Under the pieces are notes generated by a model. The model searched no databases and was not told the origin of the DNA. It saw only the letters and a list, made by a program, of their open reading frames with translations. A stretch of DNA of 64,000 bases from Marsupella aquatica. Taxonomy: Eukaryota; Marchantiophyta. Below, piece after piece: positions 45,899-57,361 of this stretch. Numbering within the stretch: the first letter of the stretch is position 1; every line of letters starts with the position of its first letter. A program made the translations under genes and the position numbers. The stretch is taken from contig OZ316896.1 of assembly GCA_973895155.1 (NCBI GenBank), positions 14,942,001 through 15,006,000 on the forward strand. Reading direction: 5' to 3'.

Positions 45899-46369
45899 TT
45901 TAAACCACTAATCGTGGTTTAAGTACTCCGGGTGACCCGGAGTAGTCATTCCAGAAACGCGAGTGTCACGTTTGCGGACGCGCGCCTCACCACAGCCCTC
46001 CGATCGAACCTCCCAGGCATCTCATTTGTTCACCGTTTGAGGTGATCTATGGCTCAGATTGAAGATCTCTTTGAGATCTACGCCTAGCAAAAAACAGCAA
46101 TAAAAAATGACCCAAAATAAGTGAGAAACAACCGAAAAAGAAACAGACTCTTCTGATTGGTTGCCTACACAATTTCAAATTTCAAATTTTCGGGCAGGCA
46201 GGGCAGTGGACACCTGGCCTCTGAAATACACCTTGCAGGGGATATAGGCGGGTGGGAGCCGCCGGCCTTTGTAAGGGTTCCTCAGACGTTGCGGAGGTAC
46301 CCACGGACAGGGCTCACTCCACCCGGCATGGGGGCTGGGATTCTGTTACTACTTTATGATTAGTTATGG

Positions 46370-46470
46370 TTCCCTTGTATTTGAAGAGTCCTCATAGCAT
46401 ATTGGTTGGAATCATTGCCTTCCATCCCACAGGTCTCAGGTTCAAGCTTCACTCTCGTAGACACAGGTAA
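46370..46470 (+). repeat. tRNA-like (SINE-like) segment
   Basis: TAGCATATTGGTTGG resembles a Pol III A box and GGTTCAAGCTTC, about 45 bases on, a degenerate B box. The rest does not fold as a tRNA. Confidence 0.4.
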
Positions 46471-46850
46471 AGTATCAATTTTTGGCAGTTTCTGCTGTAT
46501 TCTGTACCCCATGCGGATGGCAACTACGGGAGTTAGTGCAGCCGCCACTTAGGGAGGCAATTAGGGTTAGTTACAAGACCCTTTCGAACCTCCATGATCC
46601 AACGGTCACAAATGTACCCAATGGGGAAGAGGGGTGGAGGAGTGATAACGGGGCAAAAGGGTATGTGTGGTTCACATTTGCCATTCCTCTTCACTTCTCT
46701 ATTGTTGGGTTAGTACTTCTTCTTTCTCCTTGTGTTTTTGCATTCTTTTTGTACAACTTTGTTATTATTCACCGGGTTGGGCTTGGCATCCGGTCTCCGT
46801 TCTAGAGTGTAGATAGGGTTTTTTTTACATAGGTTTTAGAGTAGGTTACT

Positions 46851-49800
46851 ATGAGTGCGGCGGGCCATCCCCCCCCTCTTCCGGATGGGAGGCTGAAACG
46901 CCCCCCCCGGGGAGGTGGTCCACCAAGACAGCGGTATCCGAGTGATGACATAGACTACAAGAAAAGGAGGAGACCGGATGCCAAGCCCGAAATCCGGGTC
47001 CCACTAGATCGGTGGGATGAGTGGGAGGACCTTAGAGCTCTACTTGGACAGGATACCACACACTCCACTGTTGTCACATGGTTACTTGATCGTGCGCGAC
47101 CGACAATTCAGGAGCTTCGGGTATGGCGAGCGTCAGAGGCAGCTCCAATTGGGCCCGAGGCACAACCATCGCCCACGAGTGAGCAGCACATGGGTCAGCC
47201 TTCACGACCACCACGTCAGGTATGTGGATACCTTCTTTCATTCACTTAGCATTTGCCCATTTTATCATTATTTGTTTTTACTCACGCTGATGGTACTTAT
47301 GTCAACTATGCATAATGGGCAGAAACAAAAATATATAGGTTCTTATTTATAGTAACAAATATCAGGGTACTCAAATATTTGTCCTAATAAACCACAAGTG
47401 AAATAGTAAACAAAATTAGGGTACTGTCCACACATTATAATCTATATATCAAGCAATAACAAAGGCCCTGGTAAATAGCAACAAGAACACATTGTCCAAT
47501 ACTTGCATAAACTGTGACTACCAATGTCCACACATTATAAACCACCATACCAACAAGCACATAGTACTCTCCCCTTACAAATAGTGTGAATCATAGTTTC
47601 TTTATTTTGTTATGTTATGCAGCATTGTAGTAACCAAACAATGGTGCATTCCATAATGTGAGTCATGCCTTTGGGTTCAGGTTTTTGGGTCTTTCAACAA
47701 AATAACTTCAATACCCAAGGACCAACAGCAATTGTTTTTACTCCCTTGAAGTTTATGGTTTAGGTAAAATCATATTTGAGGGTACTAATTATTCTATAAT
47801 CCCCACATTGTTTCTAGGATGGATGGGATTCACCTCTTGAGCAGGATGTAGTTTTGGAGGAGCATATTGCCGAGCAATACGGATCAGACGCAGAAGATGA
47901 TGCCATTTACCGAGATGATGATCCGGAGTCTCTTACAGCTTTAGGAGCTAACAACGTTGGGAATGAGGATACCTTTCAGGTTTGACCCCCCCCCCCCCTC
48001 CCTTTGACACTCTCCTTGCCTTTCCTTGTACAAATTCCAAATTTCTGAATAACACTTTTTGATATATGTATGTGGGCTTCTTCTACCAGGAGCCATTCAT
48101 TGCACCTGATTCTCAGCCATCATCAGATATTGGGCCTCGGCCACCAGCACAAACAGACTCACACGAGTCTCATATCCCTGATTCTCAGCCATCACAGCCT
48201 CCGGACCTTGTCCCGACTCGTAGAGCAACGCCTCGTCAACCTGCTAGGGTAGCATTTTTTGATCGCAACTTGTTGGCTACTTTTGTTGATAGGCTACTCC
48301 CTCGGTGTCATATACATGGATGTTCTAGGAGTCCAAGGGTTCAACGAGTGAGGGAGTTACATCAGTTGTGGTCGATTCACATTGGTTGTGGAGAGGATGG
48401 CCATGGCTGGACTTTTGTTACTGGTGACAATGAGCCTGGGAGGAGTTCTCCTATGATTACCCCCCAGTTGTATCATTCCACCCTTTGCGCTGGCCTCACC
48501 TATACGTCTTTGGCTGCTGTTGCTGCACATCTTGGTTTACATGTTCCTACTGCAGCTCATTGGCATGATTTTCAGAGTGGTCGTGGCCGACCTCGTGGTG
48601 GATGGATAGCAGCTGTGAAGGCACAATGGGAAGAAAATAAAAGGCACATGTGGCAGCAGTTGAAGGATGATATTCAGCAACGGCGAGCAACTGAGCTTGG
48701 TAAGTAATTATCTGTTTTAGGTCCTTCAGCTTTTTGGGGTATTCAAGGACCATGCTCTTCTAGCCAAAGTTTTAGTTGATCTGTTTCTCATATATAGTGC
48801 ATGTGTGTGTGCTTTGTTTATGACAGACCCTGGGTTACTAGTGTACTTAGATACTCGATGGGATTCTTCTCGGAGCGGTTTTCATGGTACCACCTCTATC
48901 CTCAATGTTGACGATAATAGGGTAATTGAAATGGTGACAATTACTAGGAGGGAGGAGAGAAATGCTTGGCACATGGAGGACAAGGGTACTGAAAGAGCAT
49001 TGGAAAATTTGAGAGAGGGAGGGATCTCTATCACGGAGGTTATCCATGATGACAAAGCCACTATTGATAATATTGTGGAGGACATGGGGATTAGGAACCA
49101 GAAAGACTTGTGGCATAAGGCCAAAAATCTCATCAAGAAGTTTGTGGAGAAGATGGTGAGAGCAACCTACACTGTGACCATTGACATTGACACTGCTGCA
49201 TCTCGTTCTGAGTTGCAAGCAGTCACAGCTAAGAAGTTACAGGATTGGTTGAAGAGTAGGGGAGTGAGAGGGTACTCTACTCTTAGGAAGGAAGCACTCA
49301 TCCATAAAGTAGGTGACATGCGTGGGCTGCCTCCTGGAGAACTAGTACATATTCCGACACGTGGCCTCAAGTACCCAGAGTTGTCTCAGCACAACATTGC
49401 CACAAAGCTGAAGACATGGTTCTACGTATGTTGTCGTCGGTGTAAGAACAGGTATGCATAGTGCTAATATGGTGTGACTTCTTGACTTTTACATATCCAA
49501 GTGTAGTAATTGTTGCAGATGTGATGATTTAGTTTTGACAAAAGTAACAACTTTCAATGTTCATTATGCAGTGGTGGAGATGCTGCATCCTTGGCTTTTG
49601 AATTGGGCAACTGTGGTGATCATTGGGCCGGGGATCACAGATTATGTGCAGGACTATCTGACCGGCCTTGTCAGCATCTTGGGGAGCCTGGAGCCATCCA
49701 AGTTGACCATTACTATGAGAATGGTAAATCTTTTACTAATTATGCAATTTTAATGTGAGTTATAACTTAGGTTAGCATCGTTGATATTTTATGACTTTTT

Positions 49801-50163
49801 GTATATGTAGGTGGAGAGACTCATAAGGCCATGCAAAAGTTCATGAGAAAATATATTACTCCCGCGAAGATGAGGTTTTATACCATGGCCCGAGAGAATT
49901 TCATGTCAGAGACCTACCATTCCGTGATGGGCAAGTATGCGACCAAGCGCATTCATTTCTCAGCCAGTCATGAGGCCCGTTTGAGTTGTGCTGCCATGGA
50001 TTGGAACGAGAATATCAGAAGACATGTCTGGAAGGTATACAATCGTACACCTGTGAACACTGCTGTGAGGGAGCGCCCTCCTCGAACACGAGTATTGGTG
50101 GACCGGACCATGAGTTGGAAGGAAGCAACAAGTGAACGCATTTATGGTGTGACTCGTCCATGA
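46851..50163 (+). CDS. DDE transposase, six exons, apparently intact
   Basis: Exons 46851-47219, 47818-47979, 48090-48699, 48827-49451, 49572-49733 and 49811-50163 all have GT-AG borders and join in phase, giving about 760 residues with no stop. The N-terminus is Pro/Arg-rich and then acidic. The catalytic core starts with VYLDTRWDSSRSGFHGT (first Asp), then TEVIHDDKATIDNIV (second Asp) and DLWHKAKNLIKKF, and later FMSETYHSVMGKYATKRIHF (Glu) with LSCAAMDWNENIRR. These match a DDE transposase superfamily found in animals and algae, which I think is the IS4EU/KDZ-related group; the exact name is uncertain. AVTAKKLQDWLKSRGVRG then KEALIHKV (exon 4) resembles a SAP DNA-binding motif inserted in the core. 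A Cys/His segment (CCRRCKN, GNCGDHW, HRLCAG) follows. It would cut and paste the surrounding element. Confidence 0.82.
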
Positions 50164-50479
50164 GGTAACACACTGCTCTATAAATATGATTGCCAACATA
50201 AAATGTAAGGAAACTCTATGCTCATGGTAATTCTAATTACAATGAGTTTTTTTGGCAGGATGATCCTGGTTGCTCAAACATTACCACCCAAGTAGTGTCT
50301 CTATATAAGGTCAGCGTACATATGGAGTCACACCTCCATATATGACCTCAGCTAACATACCTCAGGTAAGTGAAAAGTTGTGACTCAATCTTTTTGGAAA
50401 CAATTCATTGTAGTGTGAAAGTTTATCATTTTGTGTACCTCAATTCTAATTTATTGTTTACTATTGCAGGGGTGATTCC

Positions 50480-50935
50480 TTGAGGAGGGCTGAGACCTGG
50501 CATGACTTGTATTCCACCCTTTTTGGATAGGGTTAGCAAACCACTTGTATTCCAACCTTTTTGGGTAGGGTTAGCAAACCTGCTTGGGGGGGTACACTAT
50601 TACAAACACCTGGAATGCTATGCCAAATTTTCACACTTTTATAAATTATCTTTGTAGTCTTGTTTTTTCATGCTGTGGCCCAAAAACTCTTATAACTTGA
50701 GCACCAAGTGAGGGAATGATTATCTTTGTAGTTTGGTTTTTTCATGCCGTGGCCCAAAAAATCGTATAACCTTAGCACCAAGTGAGTGAATGTGAAAAGT
50801 TCATAACTTTTCACACTTTTATAAAAAAAAAATTGTCAAGTTTTTTCATACCGTGGCCAGACAATCTTATAACTTGACCACCAAGTGAGGGAATGATAAA
50901 ACTTTAGGACTTGAACCAAGTGAGGGAATGAGTAA
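50480..50935 (+). repeat. tandem repeats in the transposase 3' flank
   Basis: A ~41-bp unit with CTTGTATTCCA and TAGGGTTAGCAAACC is doubled at 50507-50580. A longer unit with TTTTTTCATGC(C/T)GTGGCC and CACCAAGTGAGGGAATGA recurs about three times at 50660-50935. Confidence 0.7.
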
Positions 50936-51077
50936 AGTTTGTGGTTATTGAATGACATATGACAACAAAAAACAGCTTTGAGAGGTAGTAATCATTTGAG
51001 TCCCTTTGGCAACCTTGTTCATTTTGGTTTCATTGAATATGGACACATCCCAAGGGAACTTTTATGGTATTGTAACG

Positions 51078-51191
51078 CATGTACTCCCAAGAGGAATTGA
51101 ACCCCTTCTGCTGCCAACCAGCAGGAGTTCTACTGCATGTACTCCCAAGGGGAATTGAACCCCTTCCGCTGCCAACCAGCAGGAGTTATAC
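51078..51191 (-). repeat. 57-bp tandem pair with tRNA-like B box
   Basis: Two near-identical units (51078-51134 and 51135-51191). On the minus strand each contains TGGTTGGCAG and GGTTCAATTCC, a perfect Pol III B box. They are too short to be tRNAs and look like SINE fragments. Confidence 0.5.
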
Positions 51192-51266
51192 TCTGCAAAA
51201 ACTTTATTAGTAGCTCTTCACAAAAATTTCAAACAACAGTGAAACATAGCAGAAGCCTATCTACTC

Positions 51267-51665
51267 CTAATTTGGGATAAATCCTACAAATTCCTCCCCT
51301 TCATCATGCCAAGTTGCCTTCACACAAGCTTCAATAGCTTCGGGAAACTTGGTTCTATCAGAAAACCCAGCTACATAAGCCAAGTGAGTGTAGACCTGAT
51401 ATCTTTTCCTTCTCATGACAGTTTCAGCATAACTGTATGCTGCGCACATGATAAACTGTTCAATTGGGACTGCAGGATTGAGATCCACATGACACTCTGA
51501 AATTGTAGTACAGAACTCTGGAAATGTAGCTTGGACTTGTTCCAATGTAACAATCCGGACAACGGGTGGAGCATTGTCAACATCAGTAGGATCCTGCCAA
51601 CTCAAGATGTAGCTCCCATTGTCACGTTCAGTCAATGTGGCTCTCAGCTTTCTAATTGGTGCCAT
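51267..51665 (-). CDS. hypothetical protein of the DDE transposon
   Basis: 132 residues if started at MAPIRKLRATLTERDNGSY (51665). An in-frame ATG six codons upstream (51683) is also possible. It converges on the transposase gene and lies within the inferred terminal repeats. No signal peptide, membrane segment or recognisable domain. Notable segments are SYILSWQDPTDVDNAPPVVR, TLEQVQATFPEF and ACVKATWHDEGEEFVGFIPN. The uninterrupted frame and ordinary amino-acid composition, unlike the repeat-coded frames to its right, support a real gene. It might be an accessory transposition factor or a captured host gene; function unknown. Confidence 0.55.
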   Translation of the reverse strand: MAPIRKLRATLTERDNGSYILSWQDPTDVDNAPPVVRIVTLEQVQATFPEFCTTISECHVDLNPAVPIEQFIMCAAYSYAETVMRRKRYQVYTHLAYVAGFSDRTKFPEAIEACVKATWHDEGEEFVGFIPN

Positions 51666-51789
51666 GTTCCTGATAAAATGCAACAGTCACATATCACATA
51701 TGCTGTTGTTGCCCAACATTCTCATATTGCTCGAAACTTGACATTGCAATCACAATATGGCAGCAGAGAAGAAATTCGCTAGCAAATTT

Positions 51790-52189
51790 GATTAGGAAGT
51801 TCGCTCAAACGTGGTTGTGAGCCAAAATGGATGTCGAGAGCCCAGAAAATCACTGTCAGTGGAGACTGAGAGTACAGTGAGACTGAGAGTAACAGCAACA
51901 AAATCGTAGTTGAAACTCCAGTAGAAATGCCTCAGCTCGCAGCAGCAGCAAAAAAACCCAACACAAACTCGGGCAAAAGGGCTACCAACTCGCAACAGCA
52001 CAATGAGGCCGAGATCAACAGACTCCTAATCGAATGTTATACAATGTAAACAAGGAGGAGAAAAGACCAGCGAGTTGGAGCTTCCCTGGTGAACCTGAAG
52101 CTGGAAAAACACCTCTATCCTCAACGTTGAATGTGGGCACAATGACATGAACAAGGAGCTTGAGGAATGGAGCGAGCAACCCTTCACCT
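51790..52189. other. 5' flank of the 51267-51665 gene
   Basis: No gene recognised. Probably promoter and leader of the minus-strand ORF, with scattered CAGCAGC words that grow into the repeat to the right. Confidence 0.4.
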
Positions 52190-53220
52190 GCAGCAACAAG
52201 CAAGCTTCAGTAGCGATCTAGATTGGTGAGGGAAACCAAGGCAGCAGCGAGCAAGCTTCAGCAGGATCAGCGAGCTTGGACCGAGGCAACAACAATTCGG
52301 GGCACACTTTCAGCTGGGAGGAAGATGCGAGTTGAAGCAGCGAGCTTCAGCTTCAGCAGCAACAGCCGAGGCAGCAGCGAGCTTCAACCGAGGGAGCAAC
52401 AGCCAAGGGAGCAACAGCTGAGGCAGCAGGGAGGCAGCAGCGAGCTTTACCAGCAAGTAGAAGGTGCAGCGAGTTGAAGCAGCATCAGCCGAAGAAGCAA
52501 ATCGATTCAGCAACGCCGAGGAGTGAGCAAAAGCGAGCAAGGGTAGCCGATGGCACAACAAGCAGGGGCAGCCGAGGGCGCAACAAGCAGCGGCAGACAG
52601 TGGCTGGCTATGGCGCCGTAAGGTCGAAGGGAGGAGGGCACACATTCAGCTGGGAGGGTGCAGTGAGTTGAAGCAGCAACCTTCAGCTTCAGCAGCAACA
52701 GCCAAGGCAGCAGCGAGGCAGCAGCGACCTTCAGCCGAGGCAGCAACAGCCGAGGCAGCAACGAGGCAGCAGCGAGCTTCAGCAGCGAGCTTCAGCAGCG
52801 AGCTTCAGCAGCGAGTTGAAGGTGCAGCGAGTTGAAGCAGCATCAGCCGAGGAAGCAACGAGCAACAGCCGGTAGCAAATCGATTCAGCAACAGCTGAGG
52901 AGTGAGCAAAAGCGAGCAAGGGCAGCCGATGGCACAACAAGCAGGGGAAGCCAAGGGCGCAGCAAGCAGCGGCAGTCAGTGGCTGGCTATGGCAGCCATA
53001 AGCTCGAAGGTAGAGGGAGAGACATGCAGCAGAGAAGCAGAGAAGCAGAGCAGCAGCTCGCAAGAGGAGGCCGAGGATGCAGCAGCTCGTAGGAGGAGGG
53101 GAGGGCAAGGCAGGCAGGCAGCAGATCGCAGTGGCAGCCGAGGGCGAGGCAGGCAGGCAGCAACTTGCAGGGGCAGCGGAGGGCGAGGCAGGCAGCAGCT
53201 CACAGGGGCAACCGAGGGCT
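52190..53220. repeat. GCAGCGAGCTTCAGC-rich subterminal repeat
   Basis: Irregular repetition of GCAGCGAG, CTTCAGC, GAGCAACAGC and AGGGCAGCCGA words, including a ~350-bp block partly duplicated (52440-52660 compared with 52810-53000). Open frames on both strands here are by-products of the repeat. Confidence 0.75.
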
Positions 53221-53356
53221 CTAGGGCTGGTGGGGAGGGGGCCCTACTGACGCCGGGTTAGTCCTCCGGGGGAGAACTGGCCGCTGACCCAGCGGGCAGA
53301 GTGGCACGCGCTCGGGCAGGGCTCGGGGTCATTATATACCCCGAGTTGTGGTTTAA

Positions 53357-54629
53357 TAATATTACCATTGAATGATATTTTCTCTATCATCTATATATAT
53401 AACCTATTGTGTTTAATTATATAACCTACTTCAATTAAATTATTATCATTATTATATTATGCAATTCAATATTATAGTACCTACAGTACTATAATTATTA
53501 GTAGAGAGTACCAATGGCATATTCATTATGTGCTCTAGCTTGTACTTCTTGTGAATAGATTACTAACCGCCTTAGTCCTTGTGGATGTGCATTCTCTCCC
53601 TCTTAGTTTGTGTCCTATTTGATTCCCCTCTTGTTTGGAAAATACTTGAATGATTCCCTTTTTGGTGCACACTAAATTTAATATAGCGCTTATTCATTCT
53701 CTTTCATAGGATTAACCTTTTTGGGACACTGCAAATTTGAATGACGGCCACTGTAAAAAGAAGGCGCAATTCAACATGCTATTATAATTAGTCTTAACCC
53801 GTGATTGATTACTTAGTGATCAATGGTAGTGATATGCAACGGGAGATACCAACCAAAAAATCTACTTCACTAAATTAAGAAGGGCAAAAAGAGTGAGGCA
53901 AGTCAGATAATTATACAAAGAGGACAAAGATTATTCATTATATTCTTCAGATTGATAGTATTAACCTTTTGGGACACTGCAAATTTGAATGACGGCCACT
54001 GTAAAAAGAAGGCGCAATTCAACATGCTACTATAGTCTTTAATCCATTCAGATTGATTACTTAGTGATTGATTACTTAGTGATCAATGGTGGTGATATGC
54101 ACAACAGAAGATATCGACCAATATGTCTCCTTCACTAAATTAAGAAGGGCGTAAAGAGTGAGGCAAGTCAGATAATAATACAAAGAGGACAAAGAGGGTG
54201 ATGATATATGAGTAGAGGGCTACTCACTCTAGCTGTAGGACTAAACATGGAGGTGGACTTGTGGATCCGTTTTTGGTCAAGAGGAAAACTTTTTGTCAAG
54301 TGGAAAGCTAGGTGGAAAAGGTCTTTAGTTAACCTAAAGGATTCAAGCCAATTGAAATGGACCTTTAGGCCAACTCTCGCATTTACAGGGTCTTTCAGAA
54401 GAAAGCAGATGCAATTCAAACGCACATATGAGTGAGCAAGAATTTATAATTATGCCTTAACGCCTCCAGTCCTATGCCATGCCTAAAGGCAGACAGTATT
54501 GTGGACTCCAAAGGGAAAGGGCCAGAAACCTTTTGGCTTTTGAGGTTCAAACCTTTGATCTCATAGTAAAACAAAAGCACATTGCAAGGCAGCGGCGTAT
54601 CCATGCAGATCCTCAAGCAGATTCCCAAG
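53357..54629. other. intergenic with tandem duplication
   Basis: No supported gene. The block 53705-53942 is repeated at 53951-54195 (words GGGACACTGCAAATTTGAATG and GGCGCAATTCAACATGCTA), about 240 bp per unit. Its right half matches 44499-44690. Confidence 0.6.
53705..54195 (+). repeat. 240-bp tandem duplication
   Basis: Two head-to-tail units with a high level of identity. In the second unit GATTGATTACTTAGT is itself doubled near 54051-54080. Confidence 0.8.
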
Positions 54630-54960
54630 TACTTCCATAAAAATGACATTTCACGTGGGACAAAGAATAGAGTCCTTTTATTGGTTCTAAGGGAACTCAT
54701 TCCAAGACTTAATAAGAATTTTCTGGGAAGAACATTAGGGTCATTTAAATGCAATTTTGACGCTTGTAAGAACATTAGGGTGTTTTTAATCAAAACTTGG
54801 AATATTCCAATAATATTATAACTCTATAGGAGCTAAAAAGCTAAAAAATGTTTCTTATATTTTAGGGGATTTGAGGTCTAAAAACATTGCAGGTAATGAG
54901 GAGGCCACCATATATATAGTATCACATAGAGGCCACCATATAGACTTCTCACATAGGTTG
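54630..54960 (+). repeat. dispersed repeat, inverted copy of 39010-39320
   Basis: Matches the minus strand of the ParB gene's upstream region. No coding frame continues from it here. Confidence 0.65.
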
Positions 54961-56163
54961 TTTAATACATTCATAATGAAATACAAGAATTATATACTAC
55001 TAGCCCCAATTACCCATCCTTTGAACATGAATAGAGGAGAGTACAATAAAAATGTCAATAAAATATATTTATTATAATTTACATTCTTTGAAGGTTAATG
55101 ACATTATTAAAAAACCATTATACCTGGCCCCATCATGTTAACAATCCTACACATCCTTTCTATACACACACATAAAGGTAGGGCCCTAGAGTCATGGTCT
55201 AGAGGCTTCACTCTAGAAGCCTAGCTAGCTAGACCTCAACTCCATATAAGATAAGGTGGGTTGACAGGAGTTCAAAGTCAATAGAGATACTTTTGTAGTG
55301 TCAAGAGTCAACGATTGCGGAGCATATAATTATAGTCATGGGAGCCTAAGATGTTTATAGTTTATAAGCCAATTTTGGTTTCCTTCTAACATGCAAACCT
55401 CGTAAAGTGTTGCTTGCCCGTCCTTCTAACCTAAATATCCTTAATCCAATTTCAGTCTGACCTGTCAAGTGGATTGAGAATGTAGCAACATTAAAAAACC
55501 TTTAAAGTCACTTCAATCTCTAATCAGATAAATGCATACTTACCATGCACATGCTGTGGGTCATCATTATAAAAGTGAGTGTTTTTTCTTATGTAGGTGA
55601 CACACCTGGCAGCTAGCTACTGTAGTCACTGAATGCAATAGTTAATAAAAAACAACCAGTTGAATTTAGGAGGAGAATCCAAAGGCCAAGTCAGATCGTT
55701 CCAGTGAAGTGTAAGTGATGGGAAACCCAAAATCCAAGTGGGACGAGGAATAGAAAGGAGGACAAATGAAGCGTACACTCTAAAAAGAACTTTGATTTCC
55801 ATGCTCTGCGCTCAATTCAAACATGGACTGGTATAAGTCCAATTAACACTTAAATTGTATGGAAGGGTCATGACAGACTTGGAATTTGGCCAACACAGTT
55901 TGCATTGGGTGTGGTCTATCTGCACTTGTTCCAAATTCCAATTTTTGGGGGGCACATATAGAAGCTAAGGGAAACCCAGCCCCATCAAACCTTACTGCAA
56001 TCATATTCAATTGTGTCCGACTCGATCTAGATTGTCTAGCTCTCGACCATCATCGTTGGAATCACCGCTAAGTTTGAATTGCCATGCAATAGAATTGGAT
56101 TATTCCAGAATCAACACACTGACGGACCAAACAAGAAGTATGACCACTAAACGAGAAATGTGT
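54961..56163. other. intergenic, nothing recognised
   Basis: A+T-rich DNA without a supported gene or clear repeat. Confidence 0.4.
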
Positions 56164-57361
56164 TTATACGCTGCCTTCCACAAAGTGTCTCTCATTTTGA
56201 GAGTCGCAATAAACAAAGCATTTGCACTGCAACAAGAACATTGTCTTCATCACTTGACCACCCGAGAAAAAATCAAGAATCAAGTCTCCAGGTTCTAACA
56301 GGGATTCAATAATCCTCTGTATCATCCGCGTGGGTTTGCATGGCATGTGGATTCACCCAACCACCGCGAGCACCAACTATCTCAAATCGAGGGGCCATGT
56401 GCAAAACCTTGGTCGCCTCTTCTGTGGTCAGCATCATTTTTAGATCTTCGGGTTTTGACACGTCGTCCGTGTCAACCTTCACCTTCCTGGTGTCAATCTT
56501 GCTGACCTCAAAATCAGTGTCTTTTGAACCAAAAAGGAATTTTGGCTTCAGGTGATTGGGTTTGAAAACGGCATTCCAATTGACATTTTCATCTCAGTCA
56601 AGAAATTCCTGCAAATATAACTTCATCAATTCCTCCCCCCCCCCAACATGAATCAAGCGGGTGCGGTTGATCCTCTCGAGAATAACTCCCATACTCAATG
56701 TGAATGGTGAGAGATTTTCCTTGTCCCAATTTTTGAAGCAAACTTAGGCCGGACATTCATTGCAAGAGGCCCCGGCCGGATGAACAGTTATGGCTACAAC
56801 GTTGTAAGATTTTGTGGTAGCTCCACAACGTATTGCAAAACGACCAAAACTTATGCTTTTGTCCACTGCTTTTGATGAAGTCGACTGAAGTCAACAATGG
56901 CAAGCGGGCATGTTGGAGATGATTCTTCTAATGCTACTGGATCTACTGTTTTCATAAGATTGTCACTAAAGAACGTGACCCAGGGCTGGCTCCGAGAATG
57001 TGTCCCTCTGCCAAATTTATGGCATTAATTAAATGTCATCAAGGCGCATCATTAAAGCTATTGGCAAGATTGCACTCTCCTTGGTATGATTCAGCTTCAA
57101 CAAATTTGACAAAAAGACTTCACCAGCCGCTCTTCTACATTTGTTGAATTCTGCATCAATACTCAACAATGGCAGAACCTCTACTACTTTCTTCCAGTCG
57201 GTATCCGACGGAAAATTCTGTGCATCTTTGCTGAAGTAGTATTCTTCGATAAGAGACTTGAGCTTCCTGACTTTTTTCACATCCTTTGCAAGCTCCTCTA
57301 TTGAGGGGATGTCAAATTTATTTGTGGCATCTTTCTTCATAAATGCCTTTCCTGACTTCAC
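56164..57361 (-). pseudogene. second methyltransferase-like gene fragment
   Basis: Minus-strand segments in order: 57361-57029 (IEELAKDVKKVRKLKSLI, WKKVVEVLPLLSIDAEF; helical, unassigned); about 56960-56760 with CPLAIVDFSRLHQKQW, a stop, then FGRFAIRCGATTKSYNVVAI; exon 56612-56345, after an acceptor TTTGCAG, with NWNAVFKPNHLKPKF, DDVSKPEDLKMML and APRFEIVGARGGWVNPH; and 56346-56164 with RIIESLLEPGDLILDFFSGG followed by KCFVYCD. LEPGDLILDFFSGG is an excellent match to motif I of beta-class N6/N4 DNA methyltransferases (PGDxVLDPFxGSG), better kept than in the gene at 10492-10982. In-frame stops at about 56602 and 56355 and the missing 5' part mark it as broken. Substrate unknown. Confidence 0.62.

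Larger units (their letters stand above)
45899..53356 (+). mobile_element. DNA transposon encoding a DDE transposase with SAP-like segment
   Basis: The left end reads TTTAAACCAC and then ACTCCGGGT...GACCCGGAG. The right end read on the minus strand is TTAAACCACAACTCGGGGT and then GACCCCGAG, so the ends are inverted and each also contains a small palindrome. About 7.5 kb. It holds a six-exon transposase (rightward) and a converging ORF at 51267-51665. Subterminal DNA on the right (52190-53220) is full of GCAGCGAGCTTCAGC-like repeats. The exact ends and target duplication are uncertain. The open transposase suggests recent activity. Confidence 0.6.

Noticed and set aside
52223-53261. Ala/Gln/Ser-rich frames
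   Set aside because: They are read through the GCAGCGAGCTTC repeat and open in most frames.
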